The notes under the pieces: model-generated
The model's input: the letters and a program-made list of their open reading frames with translations, nothing else
What the model was told of the DNA's origin: nothing
The model's database searches: none
In this document: one piece after another, positions 37,117 to 49,244 of the stretch
Layout: every line of letters begins with the position of its first letter
Position numbering within the stretch: position 1 is the first letter of the stretch
Assembly (NCBI RefSeq): GCF_009301415.1
Contig: NZ_CP045072.1
Location: 1,169,001 to 1,233,000 of the forward strand
Direction: 5' to 3'
Source: Paracoccus kondratievae
GTDB lineage: Bacteria; Pseudomonadota; Alphaproteobacteria; Rhodobacterales; Rhodobacteraceae
Length of the DNA stretch: 64,000 nt
Program-made: the position numbers and the translations under genes

Positions 37117-38136
37117 ATGTCCTCGACAGATCAGCGTTCGCAAAACCAGATCACCGCTGCTGGCTGGCGATTCCCTGTCTTGCCGGGGCTGGGACTGACC
37201 TTTGCGATCGCGGTCGCCGCAACAGCGGTGCAGCAGCTGTCGGGCATCGCGGCGCTTAGCCCTCTGGTGGTGGCGATGGTGCTGGGAATGGCGATTGGGA
37301 ACCTGACCGGCACCCCCGAGGCTGCCCGCGCCGGGATCGGTTTTTCGCTGCGCCGTATCCTGCGTCTGGCTATCGTCCTGCTGGGCTTTCAACTGACGCT
37401 TGAGCAGCTGCGCGCTGTCGGCCTGCCAGGTCTTACCGTGATTGCCGTGACATTGGCCGCGACTTTCGTGTTTACCCGCTGGGCCGGCCACGTGTTGGGG
37501 GTCGAGGCACGGCTGGCCGAACTGATCGCCGCCGGCACCTCGGTCTGCGGTGCATCTGCGGTAATCGCCACCAATACGGTGACGCGTGGGACGGACGAGG
37601 ACGTCGCCTATGCCATCGCCTGCGTGACGGTTTTTGGCTCGCTGTCGATGCTGGCGATGCCGATCCTTGGCGGGATGATGGCGATGGGGCCGACCTCGTA
37701 CGGCATCTGGGTCGGGGCGACCATCCATGAGGTAGCACAAGTCGTCGGCGCAGGTTTCCAGCACGGGGCCGAGGCCGGGCAGGCCGCCACAGTCGCCAAG
37801 CTTAGCCGCGTCATCATGCTCGCCCCCCTGATCCTGACGCTGGGTGCGCTTGCCCGTCGGCGGGGAGCCAAGGGCACGGGCAAAGCCCCGACGCCGTGGT
37901 TCGTATTAGGATTTATAGCTGTGGTGGTGCTGAACAGCGCCCTGCCCCTTCCCGAGGCGCTGCATGCCGAAGTCGCAGGCCTGACCGCCTTTCTGCTGAC
38001 CATGGCACTTGCCGCGATGGGGCTGGAGACTGATCTGCGCAAGCTGCGCGCCAAAGGCATACGACCCCTGTTGCTGGGCGCAGTGGCCTGGCTGTTCATC
38101 TCGGCGCTTGGGCTGGGGTTGGTTGCGCTGACATGA
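37117..38136 (+). CDS. YeiH-family putative sulfate/anion exporter (UPF0324)
   Basis: A 339-residue membrane protein with about nine to ten helices and family blocks GIAALSPLVVAMVLGMAIGN, IVLLGFQLTLEQL, AAGTSVCGASAVIATNTV and GATIHEVAQVVGAG. Relatives such as TauZ are thought to export sulfate or sulfite during organosulfonate use; the function is not firmly proven. No sulfonate catabolic gene is adjacent. Confidence 0.88.
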   Translation: MSSTDQRSQNQITAAGWRFPVLPGLGLTFAIAVAATAVQQLSGIAALSPLVVAMVLGMAIGNLTGTPEAARAGIGFSLRRILRLAIVLLGFQLTLEQLRAVGLPGLTVIAVTLAATFVFTRWAGHVLGVEARLAELIAAGTSVCGASAVIATNTVTRGTDEDVAYAIACVTVFGSLSMLAMPILGGMMAMGPTSYGIWVGATIHEVAQVVGAGFQHGAEAGQAATVAKLSRVIMLAPLILTLGALARRRGAKGTGKAPTPWFVLGFIAVVVLNSALPLPEALHAEVAGLTAFLLTMALAAMGLETDLRKLRAKGIRPLLLGAVAWLFISALGLGLVALT

Positions 38137-38174
38137 GGATTGAGCGCAGCAGCGCCCGCCCCTAGATATGGGCC

Positions 38175-39002
38175 ATGTTGCAGCCCGCCGACACCCGCCC
38201 GATGACCCGGCGCGAAACAGAGGTTCGCCGTTTTGTCCGCGCCCGCTACGGCTTGCGCGGCACCTTGGCGCTGCATCGCCATGCGCTTGGACTGGACCTG
38301 TTGCGCGCGCCGGTGAACGTCATGCTATCGCCACTGTTCCTGCTGGTGCGGCTGGGTGCACCAATCCTGCGGCGGTTAAGGCTGTTGCAGGCAGCAGACT
38401 GGCTGGCCGGGCGGCAGATATTCCTGAAATCCGATGTTGCCCGACAGATCCGGGCCGATCTTGCGTATTTCATCGACGACCTTGCAGATAAGGATCTGGC
38501 CCCCAAGGCCCCGCCCGAAAGCATCGCCCGCGCAGTGGCCGATTATGCCGAGACCCGCAACGCCGTCGCTGAGATATCAACATCGCTCATCGTTCTGGTT
38601 GCGGGGCTGGTGCTTTTTCATCGCCCGACACCGGGGGTCATCTCGCTTGCCGGGCCGATCGCGCATCTGCAGGCGCAGGCACAGGCAGTGCAGGATTTCG
38701 CACTGGGAAGCTGGGCCGGCCGCATGTGGTACTGGGCCTTTCCGGCCGAGTTGTCGACGGCAAAGCTGGTACTGACCGGAATAGGTCTGGCCATGCTGGC
38801 CTCGGTCATGACCACCTTTGCCGGGTTGATCGCCGATCCTGTTCAGTTGTGGACCGGCATCCACAGGCGCCGGGTGATGCGATTGCTAAGACGGCTCGAC
38901 CGCGCCGAGAACGCCCCGGCGCTTGAGCGTGAGCATATGCTTGCCCGGCTAGGCGATCTGTCCGATCTGGCGCTGAGCCTGTGGCGCAGCCTCAAGGGCT
39001 AG
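38175..39002 (+). CDS. Uncharacterised membrane-associated protein (DUF6635-like)
   Basis: A 275-residue protein I recognise only as a conserved family of unknown function. The N-terminal 60 residues are Arg-rich and amphipathic (RRETEVRRFVRARYGLRGT). Hydrophobic segments lie at about 138-150 and 205-225 (LVLTGIGLAMLASVMTTFAGLIADP), and the C-terminus is charged and helical (MRLLRRLDRAENAPALEREHM). Peripheral attachment plus two membrane helices is plausible. It ends 4 nt into the convergent SDR gene and follows the YeiH gene by 38 nt. Confidence 0.75.
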   Translation: MLQPADTRPMTRRETEVRRFVRARYGLRGTLALHRHALGLDLLRAPVNVMLSPLFLLVRLGAPILRRLRLLQAADWLAGRQIFLKSDVARQIRADLAYFIDDLADKDLAPKAPPESIARAVADYAETRNAVAEISTSLIVLVAGLVLFHRPTPGVISLAGPIAHLQAQAQAVQDFALGSWAGRMWYWAFPAELSTAKLVLTGIGLAMLASVMTTFAGLIADPVQLWTGIHRRRVMRLLRRLDRAENAPALEREHMLARLGDLSDLALSLWRSLKG

Positions 39003-39760
39003 ACCTTACAGATTGAATTGCCACCATCGGCCAGCATTGCAGAGCCGGTGATAAAGCTTGCATGGTCAGACAGCAGAAACAGCGCCGCCCGTGCGATCTC
39101 TGCGGGCTCAGCCATACGCTTCAGGGCATGCAGGCCCGAGATGAAACCTCCGGTTTCGGGGTTGGTCGCGGCATCTCCTGCCATCTCGGTCAGCGTGCCA
39201 CCGGGCAGCAGGGCATTGGCGCGGATGCGTTGCGGGCCATAATCCACCGCCAGCGCCTGCACCAATCCGATCAACCCGGCCTTGGCCGCAGCATAGCTGC
39301 CCATGCCCGGCAGTACCGCAGTATGGCCGATGAAACTGCCGGTAAACACCAGCGCACCCCCGCCCCGCGCCAACAGCGCCGGGACCTGCGCCCGCGCGGC
39401 CATAAATGCAGCAGTCAGGTTGGTGGCAATCAGTTGCTGCCATTCCGCATCAGCGATCTCATGCACCCGGGCGCCCGAGCCGGTCTGACCGGCATTGTTG
39501 AAAGCCCCATCAAGCCCGCCAAACCGGTCCTGCGCCAGCGTGACCAGCGCCTCGGCATGGCCCGGCGCCGTAACATCGCCCGCCAGTACCGCGATGCGAC
39601 CCGCACCTTGATCGATTCGGGCAGCAAGATCGGTAAGCCGGTCTTCGCGCCGGGCCGAGATCACCAGCCGCGCGCCCTCGGCCGCGAATATCTGCGCTGC
39701 GGCGGCGCCGATTCCACTAGAGGCTCCGGTGATAATAATAGTCTTGTCCTTGAGCAGCAT
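38999..39760 (-). CDS. Short-chain dehydrogenase/reductase
   Basis: A 253-residue classical SDR: cofactor motif TGASSGIGAAAAQIF (residues 11-25), NNAGQTGSG, and the catalytic YAAAK with upstream Ser (FTGSFIG). The R of SARRED following strand two suggests NADP. The substrate cannot be told. It is monocistronic, convergent with the DUF6635-like gene and divergent from nrdH. Confidence 0.88.
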   Translation of the reverse strand: MLLKDKTIIITGASSGIGAAAAQIFAAEGARLVISARREDRLTDLAARIDQGAGRIAVLAGDVTAPGHAEALVTLAQDRFGGLDGAFNNAGQTGSGARVHEIADAEWQQLIATNLTAAFMAARAQVPALLARGGGALVFTGSFIGHTAVLPGMGSYAAAKAGLIGLVQALAVDYGPQRIRANALLPGGTLTEMAGDAATNPETGGFISGLHALKRMAEPAEIARAALFLLSDHASFITGSAMLADGGNSICKV

Positions 39761-39884
39761 TCTGCCTCTCCCATGCTTGTTGCAGGGTCGGTATGGGCCA
39801 GGAGAGGCACCGGAAAACCCGGTTTCTTGCTTTTGAACAGAATGGTTTCGTTAACATCCTGAATGCGGGCAATTACCCACAGGG

Positions 39885-39932
39885 ACACTACATCTCTGTG
39901 GATAGCTTAGGAACCTGCACTATATCTAGTTG
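39885..39932 (+). promoter_or_regulatory. Pair of NrdR boxes upstream of nrdHIEF
   Basis: GCACTATATCTAGTTG (39917-39932) fits the NrdR consensus ACACWATATATWGTGT closely. ACACTACATCTCTGTG (39885-39900) fits partly. The spacing is 32 bp, about three helical turns, as in known NrdR operators. NrdR is an ATP/dATP-sensing repressor of ribonucleotide reductase genes; its gene is not in the window. Confidence 0.75.
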
Positions 39933-39967
39933 ACGGCCCGAAACTCTCATGGCTTACTGACGGGGTC

Positions 39968-40132
39968 ATGGTGAATCCGGCCCCGGCCGGACGAAGAAGA
40001 GGGAAGCCGGTGAAAATCCGGCACTGCCCCCGCAGCTGTAAGCGGCGAGCGACGCTGGAACACCACTGAGGCCCTGGCTTCGGGAAGGTCAGCCAAGCCG
40101 GGACCCGCAAGTCAGAAGACCTGCCATGACAC
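39968..40132 (+). ncRNA. Cobalamin riboswitch in the nrdHIEF leader
   Basis: Core elements are in order: GGGAAGCCGGTGAAAATCCGG, ACTGCCCCCGCAGCTGTAAGCGG, the ACCACTGAGGCCC loop segment, CGGGAAGGTC and finally GTCAGAAGACCTGCC. Downstream, CCGGATGGC-ATC-GCCATCGG (40175-40194) could be the expression-platform hairpin; the nrdH ribosome binding site (AAGGAG) follows about 25 nt later. B12 binding should lower class Ib reductase expression, as known where a B12-dependent class II enzyme can take over. Confidence 0.92.
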
Positions 40133-40234
40133 GAGATGACGTAACCGTGCGGCGGGCACGGGGCTGGATCAGGACCGGATGGCATCGCCATCGGCCCGGC
40201 CCCTTGTTGCCGACAACACTGAAGGAGCCGAGGC

Positions 40235-40456
40235 ATGACCATCACCGTTTATTCCAAACCCGCCTGCGTTCAATGCACCGCCACCACCCGGGCGCTTGAC
40301 GCGCGTGGCCTGGCCTATCAGCTGGTCGACCTGACCGAGGACGAGGCGGCAATGGAGCTTGTGACCTCTCTTGGCTATCGTCAGGCCCCGGTGGTCATTG
40401 CTGGTGATGCGCATTGGGCCGGATTCCGCCCGGACATGATCGGCCGCCTGTCCTGA
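40235..40456 (+). CDS. nrdH: NrdH redoxin
   Basis: A 73-residue glutaredoxin-like protein with the NrdH active site C11-V-Q-C14 and the conserved APVVIAGD and W-GFRPD ends. It is the electron donor to NrdE and is itself reduced by thioredoxin reductase. It opens the nrdHIEF operon behind the cobalamin riboswitch, with AAGGAG upstream of its ATG. Confidence 0.95.
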   Translation: MTITVYSKPACVQCTATTRALDARGLAYQLVDLTEDEAAMELVTSLGYRQAPVVIAGDAHWAGFRPDMIGRLS

Positions 40457-40464
40457 CCAGCACG

Positions 40465-40862
40465 ATGGGCGGGCTGATCTATTTCTCATCAGGCTCGGGG
40501 AACACGGCGCGTTTCGTGGACCAGCTTGGGCTGATTGCCGGGCGCATTCCGATTTCGCCCAAGGACGAGATACCGGCCCCTGCCCGCCCCTATGTGCTGA
40601 TCTGCCCGACCTATGCCGATGGCGGGGGGCGCGGCGCGGTACCCAAACAGGTCATCCGCTTTCTCAACGATCCCGGCCGCCGGGCGCTGTTGCGCGGCGT
40701 CATCGCTGCAGGCAACCGCAACTTCGGCGCGACATATGCGCTGGCTGGCCGGGTAATCTCTGACAAATGCAAGGTGCCGGTTCTTTACCGTTTCGAACTG
40801 GCCGGCACCGAAATCGACATTTCCCGCGTCCGGGCGGGGTTAAAGAAATTCTGGGGGACGGA

Positions 40863-40881
<19 letters not shown>
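40465..40881 (+). CDS. nrdI: NrdI flavodoxin-like activator
   Basis: A 138-residue FMN protein: N-terminal phosphate loop [29 protein letters not shown] and [13 protein letters not shown]. NrdI supplies the oxidant that assembles the dimanganese-tyrosyl cofactor in class Ib NrdF, so its presence defines the class. It starts 8 nt after nrdH and its 3' end overlaps nrdE by 19 nt. Confidence 0.94.
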
Positions 40882-44022
<3,141 letters not shown>

Positions 44023-44030
44023 TCCCGGCC

Positions 44031-44990
44031 CTATCCGCGCGCCCGTCTTTGCGCGATGGCCGAGCAGACGAGCAGTTGCGTCATGTGATAGATCATCACC
44101 GGCAGCACGGTAGCCCCCACCGCTGCTGCCGGAAAGATTGCCGTGGCGATGGGCAACCCGCTTGCCAGGCTTTTGGTCGAACCACAAAAGAACAGCACGG
44201 CCTGATCTTGGGGTGGTAGGCGGAAGAGCCGTCCCGCACCCGCCATGATCCCCATGGCCAGCGCCAAAAGCAGCGCCGTGACCAGAAAACACAGGATCAG
44301 CCCCGGAGCGGGGATCGCCGACCAGATCCCCGCGACCGTTCCTGCGCCAAAGGCTGAATAGACGATCAGCAGGATCGAGCCCCGGTCGACCACCATGGTC
44401 AGTAACCGGTGACGCCGAACAAAACCTCCGATCCAGCGGCGGGTAAGTTGCCCTATAGCAAAAGGCAGCAGGATCTGGACCGCGACTTTCTGGATCGCGT
44501 CGAGGCTTGCGCCTCCGCCTTCCTGATGCAGAAGATGGGTGACGAGCAGCGGGGTCAGCACCACGCCTACAAGGTTCGACAGAGAAGCCGCGCAGATCGC
44601 CGCCGGCACATTGCCATTGGCAATCGAGGTGAAGGCGATCGAGCTTTGTACCGTCGAGGGCAGCACGGCAAGAAACATCAGGCCCATGGTCAGTTCAGGC
44701 CCCAGCACCTGGCCAAACAGTGCCGCCAGCCCGAGCCCGAGCAACGGAAACAGCACATAGGTCGCGGCAAAGGTCAGTCCCTGCAGGCGCAGGTTCAGCA
44801 GCCCTGCCTTGACCGATGCCGGATCCAACCGCGCTCCGTACAGAAAGAAGAGCAGCGTTACAGCCCAGAAGGTCGCCCCTGACAGCAGATCCGCCGCCAT
44901 GCCGCGCGCAGGCAGGAACAAGCCCAGCAACACCATGCCAAGCAAGAGCAGCATGTAGGTGTCGATGCCGATCCGTTTCAATGCGTTCAT
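44031..44990 (-). CDS. Bile acid:sodium symporter family (BASS/SBF-like) transporter
   Basis: A 319-residue membrane protein with nine to ten helices. Family features include FFLYGARLDPASVKAGL, MFLAVLPSTVQSSIAFTSIANGN and LFFCGSTKSLASGLPIA. It is of the YfeH-like SBF branch, whose substrates are organic anions. ATG 44990 has AGGAGG upstream. It is convergent with nrdF (8 nt between stops) and divergent from the B12 uptake operon; no link to B12 is evident. Confidence 0.87.
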   Translation of the reverse strand: MNALKRIGIDTYMLLLLGMVLLGLFLPARGMAADLLSGATFWAVTLLFFLYGARLDPASVKAGLLNLRLQGLTFAATYVLFPLLGLGLAALFGQVLGPELTMGLMFLAVLPSTVQSSIAFTSIANGNVPAAICAASLSNLVGVVLTPLLVTHLLHQEGGGASLDAIQKVAVQILLPFAIGQLTRRWIGGFVRRHRLLTMVVDRGSILLIVYSAFGAGTVAGIWSAIPAPGLILCFLVTALLLALAMGIMAGAGRLFRLPPQDQAVLFFCGSTKSLASGLPIATAIFPAAAVGATVLPVMIYHMTQLLVCSAIAQRRARG

Positions 44991-45162
44991 CCCTGACCTC
45001 CTGACGCGGATGCCCCCTGTCTCATACAGATCGGCGGCGGGCACAAGGCGGGGATCACGGATCATGCCGTTGCGCCCTGAACGCAGGGGCAGCATACCGC
45101 CAGGGGCTGTTGCCGCGATGACGCTTGACAGCTGATGCTGCTGTGCGGCAATGCAAAGCCGC

Positions 45163-45352
45163 TACGGTTCCGGCGCTTCAGCCGGATGAAAAGGGAACGC
45201 CGGTACGCCTTATGGTCCGCGAAGGACCGGGGCAAGTCCGGGGCTGCCCCCGCAACTGTATGCGGAGAGCGATGGTCGATGATGCCACTGGGATAAAACC
45301 CGGGAAGGCCGGCCCGAGCAATGATCCGCAAGCCAGGAGACCTGCCGCAGCG
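45163..45352 (+). ncRNA. Cobalamin riboswitch in the btuBFCD leader
   Basis: Ordered core: GGTTCCGGCG with AAGGGAACGCCGGT, GGGGCAAGTCCGGGG, CTGCCCCCGCAACTGTATGCGG, GATGCCACTGGG, CGGGAAGGCC and AGCCAGGAGACCTGCC. A TTGACA at 45125-45130 is a possible -35 element. Near the btuB start, GCGGGTCA-G-TGACCCGC (45462-45478) could be the regulatory hairpin masking translation. High B12 should switch the uptake genes off. Confidence 0.94.
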
Positions 45353-45498
45353 ATCACCCATTTCCGGCGCGGGGTGCGCCAGGAAAGCGGCCATCCCGCA
45401 GAGGTGACATTCACCATCCCGCAGGCTCAGCCCAGAGCCTTTACGGGATATTCTGCAATTCGCGGGTCAGTGACCCGCACTGGAAAGGCCAGGTCGGA

Positions 45499-47418
45499 AT
45501 GTTCAGAACCACCGTTTCCCTTATCGCCATTACCGCCGCGCTGCTGCCTGTGATCGTGAGCGCCGAGGAGGTCCCCGAAACCGTGATCCTTGATCAGGTC
45601 GTATTGTCGGGCGGCCTCTCTCCGGTCGTCGAAAGCGCCTATGGCCGCGCCTATACCGTCCTGACCGCCGAAGATCTGCAACAGCGCCGCGTCACCACGG
45701 TTCAGGACGCGCTGCGCACCGTCCCCGGCCTGTCTGTCACCTCGACCGGAGAGTCGCTGACCAGTATCCGTATTCGCGGCGGTGAGACCAACCATGTCTT
45801 GGTGCTGATCGACGGGGTCGAGGCCAACTCTCCCGGTAGCGGGGATTATACCTTCAGCGGAATGCTTGCCGAGGATATCGAGCGCATCGAGGTGCTGCGC
45901 GGGCCACAATCGACCATCCACGGCGCCAATGCCGCATCGGGCGTGATCTCGATCACCACCCGCCAGGCCCGCACCCCCGGCCTTCATTATGGCGGAACGG
46001 TCGAGGTCGGCGGGCTCGGGACCCGCACGGCCAGTGCCTATGTGCAGGCGCGGGGTGAGCGCGGCGGCATCAGCCTGTCGGCGGTGTCACGGCGCAGCGA
46101 TGGCGAGGATACGTCCCGCACCCCGGGCGGGGATACCGACTTCAACGACCACGACACACTGGGCCTGACCGGCTCGTACGAATTGACCGATGGGATAAGC
46201 GCGGGCTTTACCCTGCGCCGCCGCTGGCAGGAATATGGCTATGACGGGACGAGCTGGACCGCCGTAGACTCTCCCGATGATTATGTGATTGATACGCCCT
46301 TTACCGCCAAACGCAACGAAACCTATGGCTCTCTCTGGCTAGAGGCAGAGGCGCTGGAGGGGCGGTTTCTGCACCGCTTCATTCTGTCCGGCTCGAACCA
46401 GACGGCAGATCATTTCAACGCAGGTGTCCCGGATTACGACGATGCCTCGCGGCTGCGGGATATCAAATATACCGGCAGTTGGGCACTGGACGGCGGCCAT
46501 GTCCGCGATGCACAGCAAAAACTAAGCGTGGCGCTGCAAGCAAAGCGCGAGACTTACGAAACTTCGAACGCTTACGGGGCGAACCGTTACGAGCGCGACA
46601 GCAAATCGGTGGCGCTGGAATATCAGGGCCAGTTCGACAACGGCCTTGGCATTCAAGCCGGGCTACGCCGCAGCTTCAACGACGTTTTCCGCGATGCCAC
46701 CACCTGGAGCATCGCCGGCGCCTGGGCCCTGCCCGACCGCGACTTGAGGCTGCGCGCAGCAGCGGGCAAGGCAACCGTCAACCCGACCATGTTTGAACTT
46801 TATGGCTATACCTCAGGCACCTATCGGGGCAATCCGGACCTACGCCCCGAGACCAGCCACAGCTATGAACTGGGCGTGGACTGGACCTTTGCCGAGGGGC
46901 GGGCAAATCTGGGCGCGACACTTTTTACCAGCAAGGTCGAGGATATGATCACCGGCGCTGGCACCACCTCACAAAACATCTCTGGCACCAGCACCCGCAA
47001 GGGATTCGAGCTTGAGCTCGACTATGATGCGACCGACTGGCTGCGTCTGGGCGCAACCTATACCTATATGGACGCCCGGACCGAGGACGGAAAGCCGGTT
47101 CCCCGCCAGCCGCGCCATCAGCTGGGCCTGCGCGCCACGGCCGATTTTGCACAGGGTCGAGGCTCGGTTACCGCCGATCTGCGCTATGTTGCGGACAATT
47201 ATGGGCAGGAATGGTTCAACACCGTATGGCCCGCAATTCCCGCCACGACCAAGCTGCCCGACTTTGTGACCGTGAACCTTGCTGCGCAATATGATCTGAC
47301 CGACAATCTGCGCCTGACCGGACGGGTGGTGAACCTCTTTGACGAAGATTACTCCGAGGCTTGGGGATATTACGGTCAGGGCCGCACGGCCTATGTGGGG
47401 CTGACGGCGCAATGGTAG
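45499..47418 (+). CDS. btuB: TonB-dependent vitamin B12 outer-membrane receptor
   Basis: A 639-residue receptor: signal peptide (cleavage near VSA at residue 22), a TonB-box-like ETVILDQVVLSG, a plug domain with RIRGGETNHVLVLIDGVEAN and VLRGPQSTIHGANAASGVISI, then a 22-strand barrel ending GQGRTAYVGLTAQW with the terminal aromatic needed for outer-membrane insertion. The upstream cobalamin riboswitch and downstream btuFCD fix the substrate as a corrinoid. It overlaps btuF by 7 nt. Confidence 0.94.
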   Translation: MFRTTVSLIAITAALLPVIVSAEEVPETVILDQVVLSGGLSPVVESAYGRAYTVLTAEDLQQRRVTTVQDALRTVPGLSVTSTGESLTSIRIRGGETNHVLVLIDGVEANSPGSGDYTFSGMLAEDIERIEVLRGPQSTIHGANAASGVISITTRQARTPGLHYGGTVEVGGLGTRTASAYVQARGERGGISLSAVSRRSDGEDTSRTPGGDTDFNDHDTLGLTGSYELTDGISAGFTLRRRWQEYGYDGTSWTAVDSPDDYVIDTPFTAKRNETYGSLWLEAEALEGRFLHRFILSGSNQTADHFNAGVPDYDDASRLRDIKYTGSWALDGGHVRDAQQKLSVALQAKRETYETSNAYGANRYERDSKSVALEYQGQFDNGLGIQAGLRRSFNDVFRDATTWSIAGAWALPDRDLRLRAAAGKATVNPTMFELYGYTSGTYRGNPDLRPETSHSYELGVDWTFAEGRANLGATLFTSKVEDMITGAGTTSQNISGTSTRKGFELELDYDATDWLRLGATYTYMDARTEDGKPVPRQPRHQLGLRATADFAQGRGSVTADLRYVADNYGQEWFNTVWPAIPATTKLPDFVTVNLAAQYDLTDNLRLTGRVVNLFDEDYSEAWGYYGQGRTAYVGLTAQW

Positions 47419-48248
47419 CACGGCTGGGGCTGATCCTTGGCCTGATCGTCGGCCTGGCCCAGCACGCGGCGGCACAGCCACCGCGTCGGGTCCTGTCGAT
47501 GAATCTTTGCACCGACCAGCTGGCGCTGATGCTGGCTGCGCCAGGGCAGCTCGTCTCGGTCTCGGCCCTAGCAGCGGACCCCAGCTCGTCGGCCATGGCG
47601 AAAGAGGCTGCTCCTCTGCCCGCCAATCACGGTCTGACCGAGGAAATCTATCTCATGCAGCCCGATCTGGTGGTGGCCGGGGCCTGGTCCTCGCCCGAGA
47701 CGATCCGGCTGTTGCAGCGCCTGAACATCCCGGTCGAGGTCTTTCCGGTTGAAAACGACCTTGCCGGCATCCGCGCCAATATCCTGCGCATGGGCAAGGT
47801 GCTGGGCCGCGATGCCGAGGCACAGCGCCTAATCGCGCGTTTCGACGCGGATCTGGCGTTACTGTCCGATCCCGCCCCCGGCCCGCGCCCACGCGCGGCG
47901 CTATATGCGGTGAACGGCTACAGTTCGGGCCACAACAGCCTTGCCGGGCAGATCATCGCGCTGGCCGGTTTTGACAATATTGCTGATGAACTCGGTCTGC
48001 CTGCGGGCGGGATACTGGCGCTTGAGCGGCTACTGATCGCGGACCCCGACCTGCTGGTCGAGGGGCGGCGTTATCCCGGGGCCGCCCGTGGGCAAGAGCT
48101 GCTTGAGCATCCCGCGCTGAAGGCGCTTGGTCAGGACAAGTCGACGGTGGTCATGTCAGACCCCGACTGGGTCTGCGGGACGCCCTATATCCTGCGCGCC
48201 GTCGCCCAGATGCGCGAGGCACGCCTCGCCTTGCAGGAGGGGCCATGA
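47412..48248 (+). CDS. btuF: Periplasmic B12-binding protein
   Basis: A 278-residue type III (helical-backbone) binding protein with an N-terminal signal (LILGLIVGLAQHAAA). Recognisable segments are RVLSMNLCTDQLALML, LMQPDLVVAGAWSSPETIRLL, VFPVENDLAGIRANI and WVCGTPYILRAVAQM. It hands B12 to BtuCD. The start ATG lies inside the last codons of btuB, and its stop overlaps btuC by four bases. Confidence 0.9.
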   Translation: MVARLGLILGLIVGLAQHAAAQPPRRVLSMNLCTDQLALMLAAPGQLVSVSALAADPSSSAMAKEAAPLPANHGLTEEIYLMQPDLVVAGAWSSPETIRLLQRLNIPVEVFPVENDLAGIRANILRMGKVLGRDAEAQRLIARFDADLALLSDPAPGPRPRAALYAVNGYSSGHNSLAGQIIALAGFDNIADELGLPAGGILALERLLIADPDLLVEGRRYPGAARGQELLEHPALKALGQDKSTVVMSDPDWVCGTPYILRAVAQMREARLALQEGP

Positions 48249-49243
48249 CTCAAAGCCGCTATTCGCTGACCATCGCGGGTCTGGTTGCGCTGGTCGCAGT
48301 GCTGTTTCTGGCCTCGCTGCTGACCGGACCGGCCGCAATGGGCGCTGGCCAAAGCCTTGCCGCGCTATTTGGCCGGGGCGATGAAATGCTGGTGCTGATC
48401 ATGCGCGAATTGCGCCTGCCCCGGGCCATTCTGGGACTGTTTGTCGGCGCCGCGCTTGGCATGTCAGGGGCGGTGATGCAGGGTTTCCTGCGCAACCCTC
48501 TGGCCGAGCCGGGGCTGATCGGCACCAGCGCCTCTGCCTCTCTTGGCGCGGTGCTGGCGATCCACACCGGGCTGTCGGCGGCATGGGCGCTGGCCCTGCC
48601 CGTTGCGGCATTGGCCGGGGCTGCCTTGTCGGTGGTGCTGGTCCTGATGCTGGCCGGGCCGCGTGGCGGGGCGCTGGCACTGATCCTTGCCGGGATCGCC
48701 ATTTCGGCTTTGGCCGGGGCCTGCACCTCGCTGGTGCTGAACCTGTCGCCCAATCCCTTTGCCGCCAATGAGATCGTGTTCTGGATGCTCGGCTCGCTCG
48801 CTGATCGCTCAATGCTGCATGTCTGGATCGCGGCACCGCTGATGGCGCTGGGGTTTGCGGCCCTGTGGCCCACACGGCGCGCGCTTGAGGCGTTGACGCT
48901 GGGCGAGGACGCGGCCGCCTCGGTAGGGGTACATATGGGCCGGTTGCGGCTGATGCTGATCGCCGGCATCGCCGCGCTGATCGGGGGCGCAACCGCCGTC
49001 GCCGGCTCTGTCGGCTTTGTCGGGCTGGTGGTGCCGCATGTGCTGCGCCGCGCAGTTGATGCAAGCCCGGCGCGGCTGGTCCCCGCATCGGCCCTTGGCG
49101 GCGCGGCGGTCGTGCTTGCCGCCGATATCGCGGTGCGGGTGATCGCACCCGGTCGTGACCTTAAGCTTGGGGTGCTGACGGCGCTGGTCGGAGCGCCATT
49201 CTTTCTGCACCTGATCCTGAAAACCCGGCGCGAGGGGTTGTGA
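48245..49243 (+). CDS. btuC: B12 ABC importer permease (FecCD family)
   Basis: A 332-residue permease with about ten helices and FecCD landmarks: LRLPRAILGLFVGAALGMSGAVMQGFLRNPLAEPGLIG, split over residues 57-94; later FVGLVVPHVLRRAVD, the ATPase-contact loop, and LGVLTALVGAPFFLHLI. It is tightly coupled: 4-nt overlap with btuF and 1 nt before btuD. Confidence 0.94.
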   Translation: MTQSRYSLTIAGLVALVAVLFLASLLTGPAAMGAGQSLAALFGRGDEMLVLIMRELRLPRAILGLFVGAALGMSGAVMQGFLRNPLAEPGLIGTSASASLGAVLAIHTGLSAAWALALPVAALAGAALSVVLVLMLAGPRGGALALILAGIAISALAGACTSLVLNLSPNPFAANEIVFWMLGSLADRSMLHVWIAAPLMALGFAALWPTRRALEALTLGEDAAASVGVHMGRLRLMLIAGIAALIGGATAVAGSVGFVGLVVPHVLRRAVDASPARLVPASALGGAAVVLAADIAVRVIAPGRDLKLGVLTALVGAPFFLHLILKTRREGL

Positions 49244-49244
49244 C

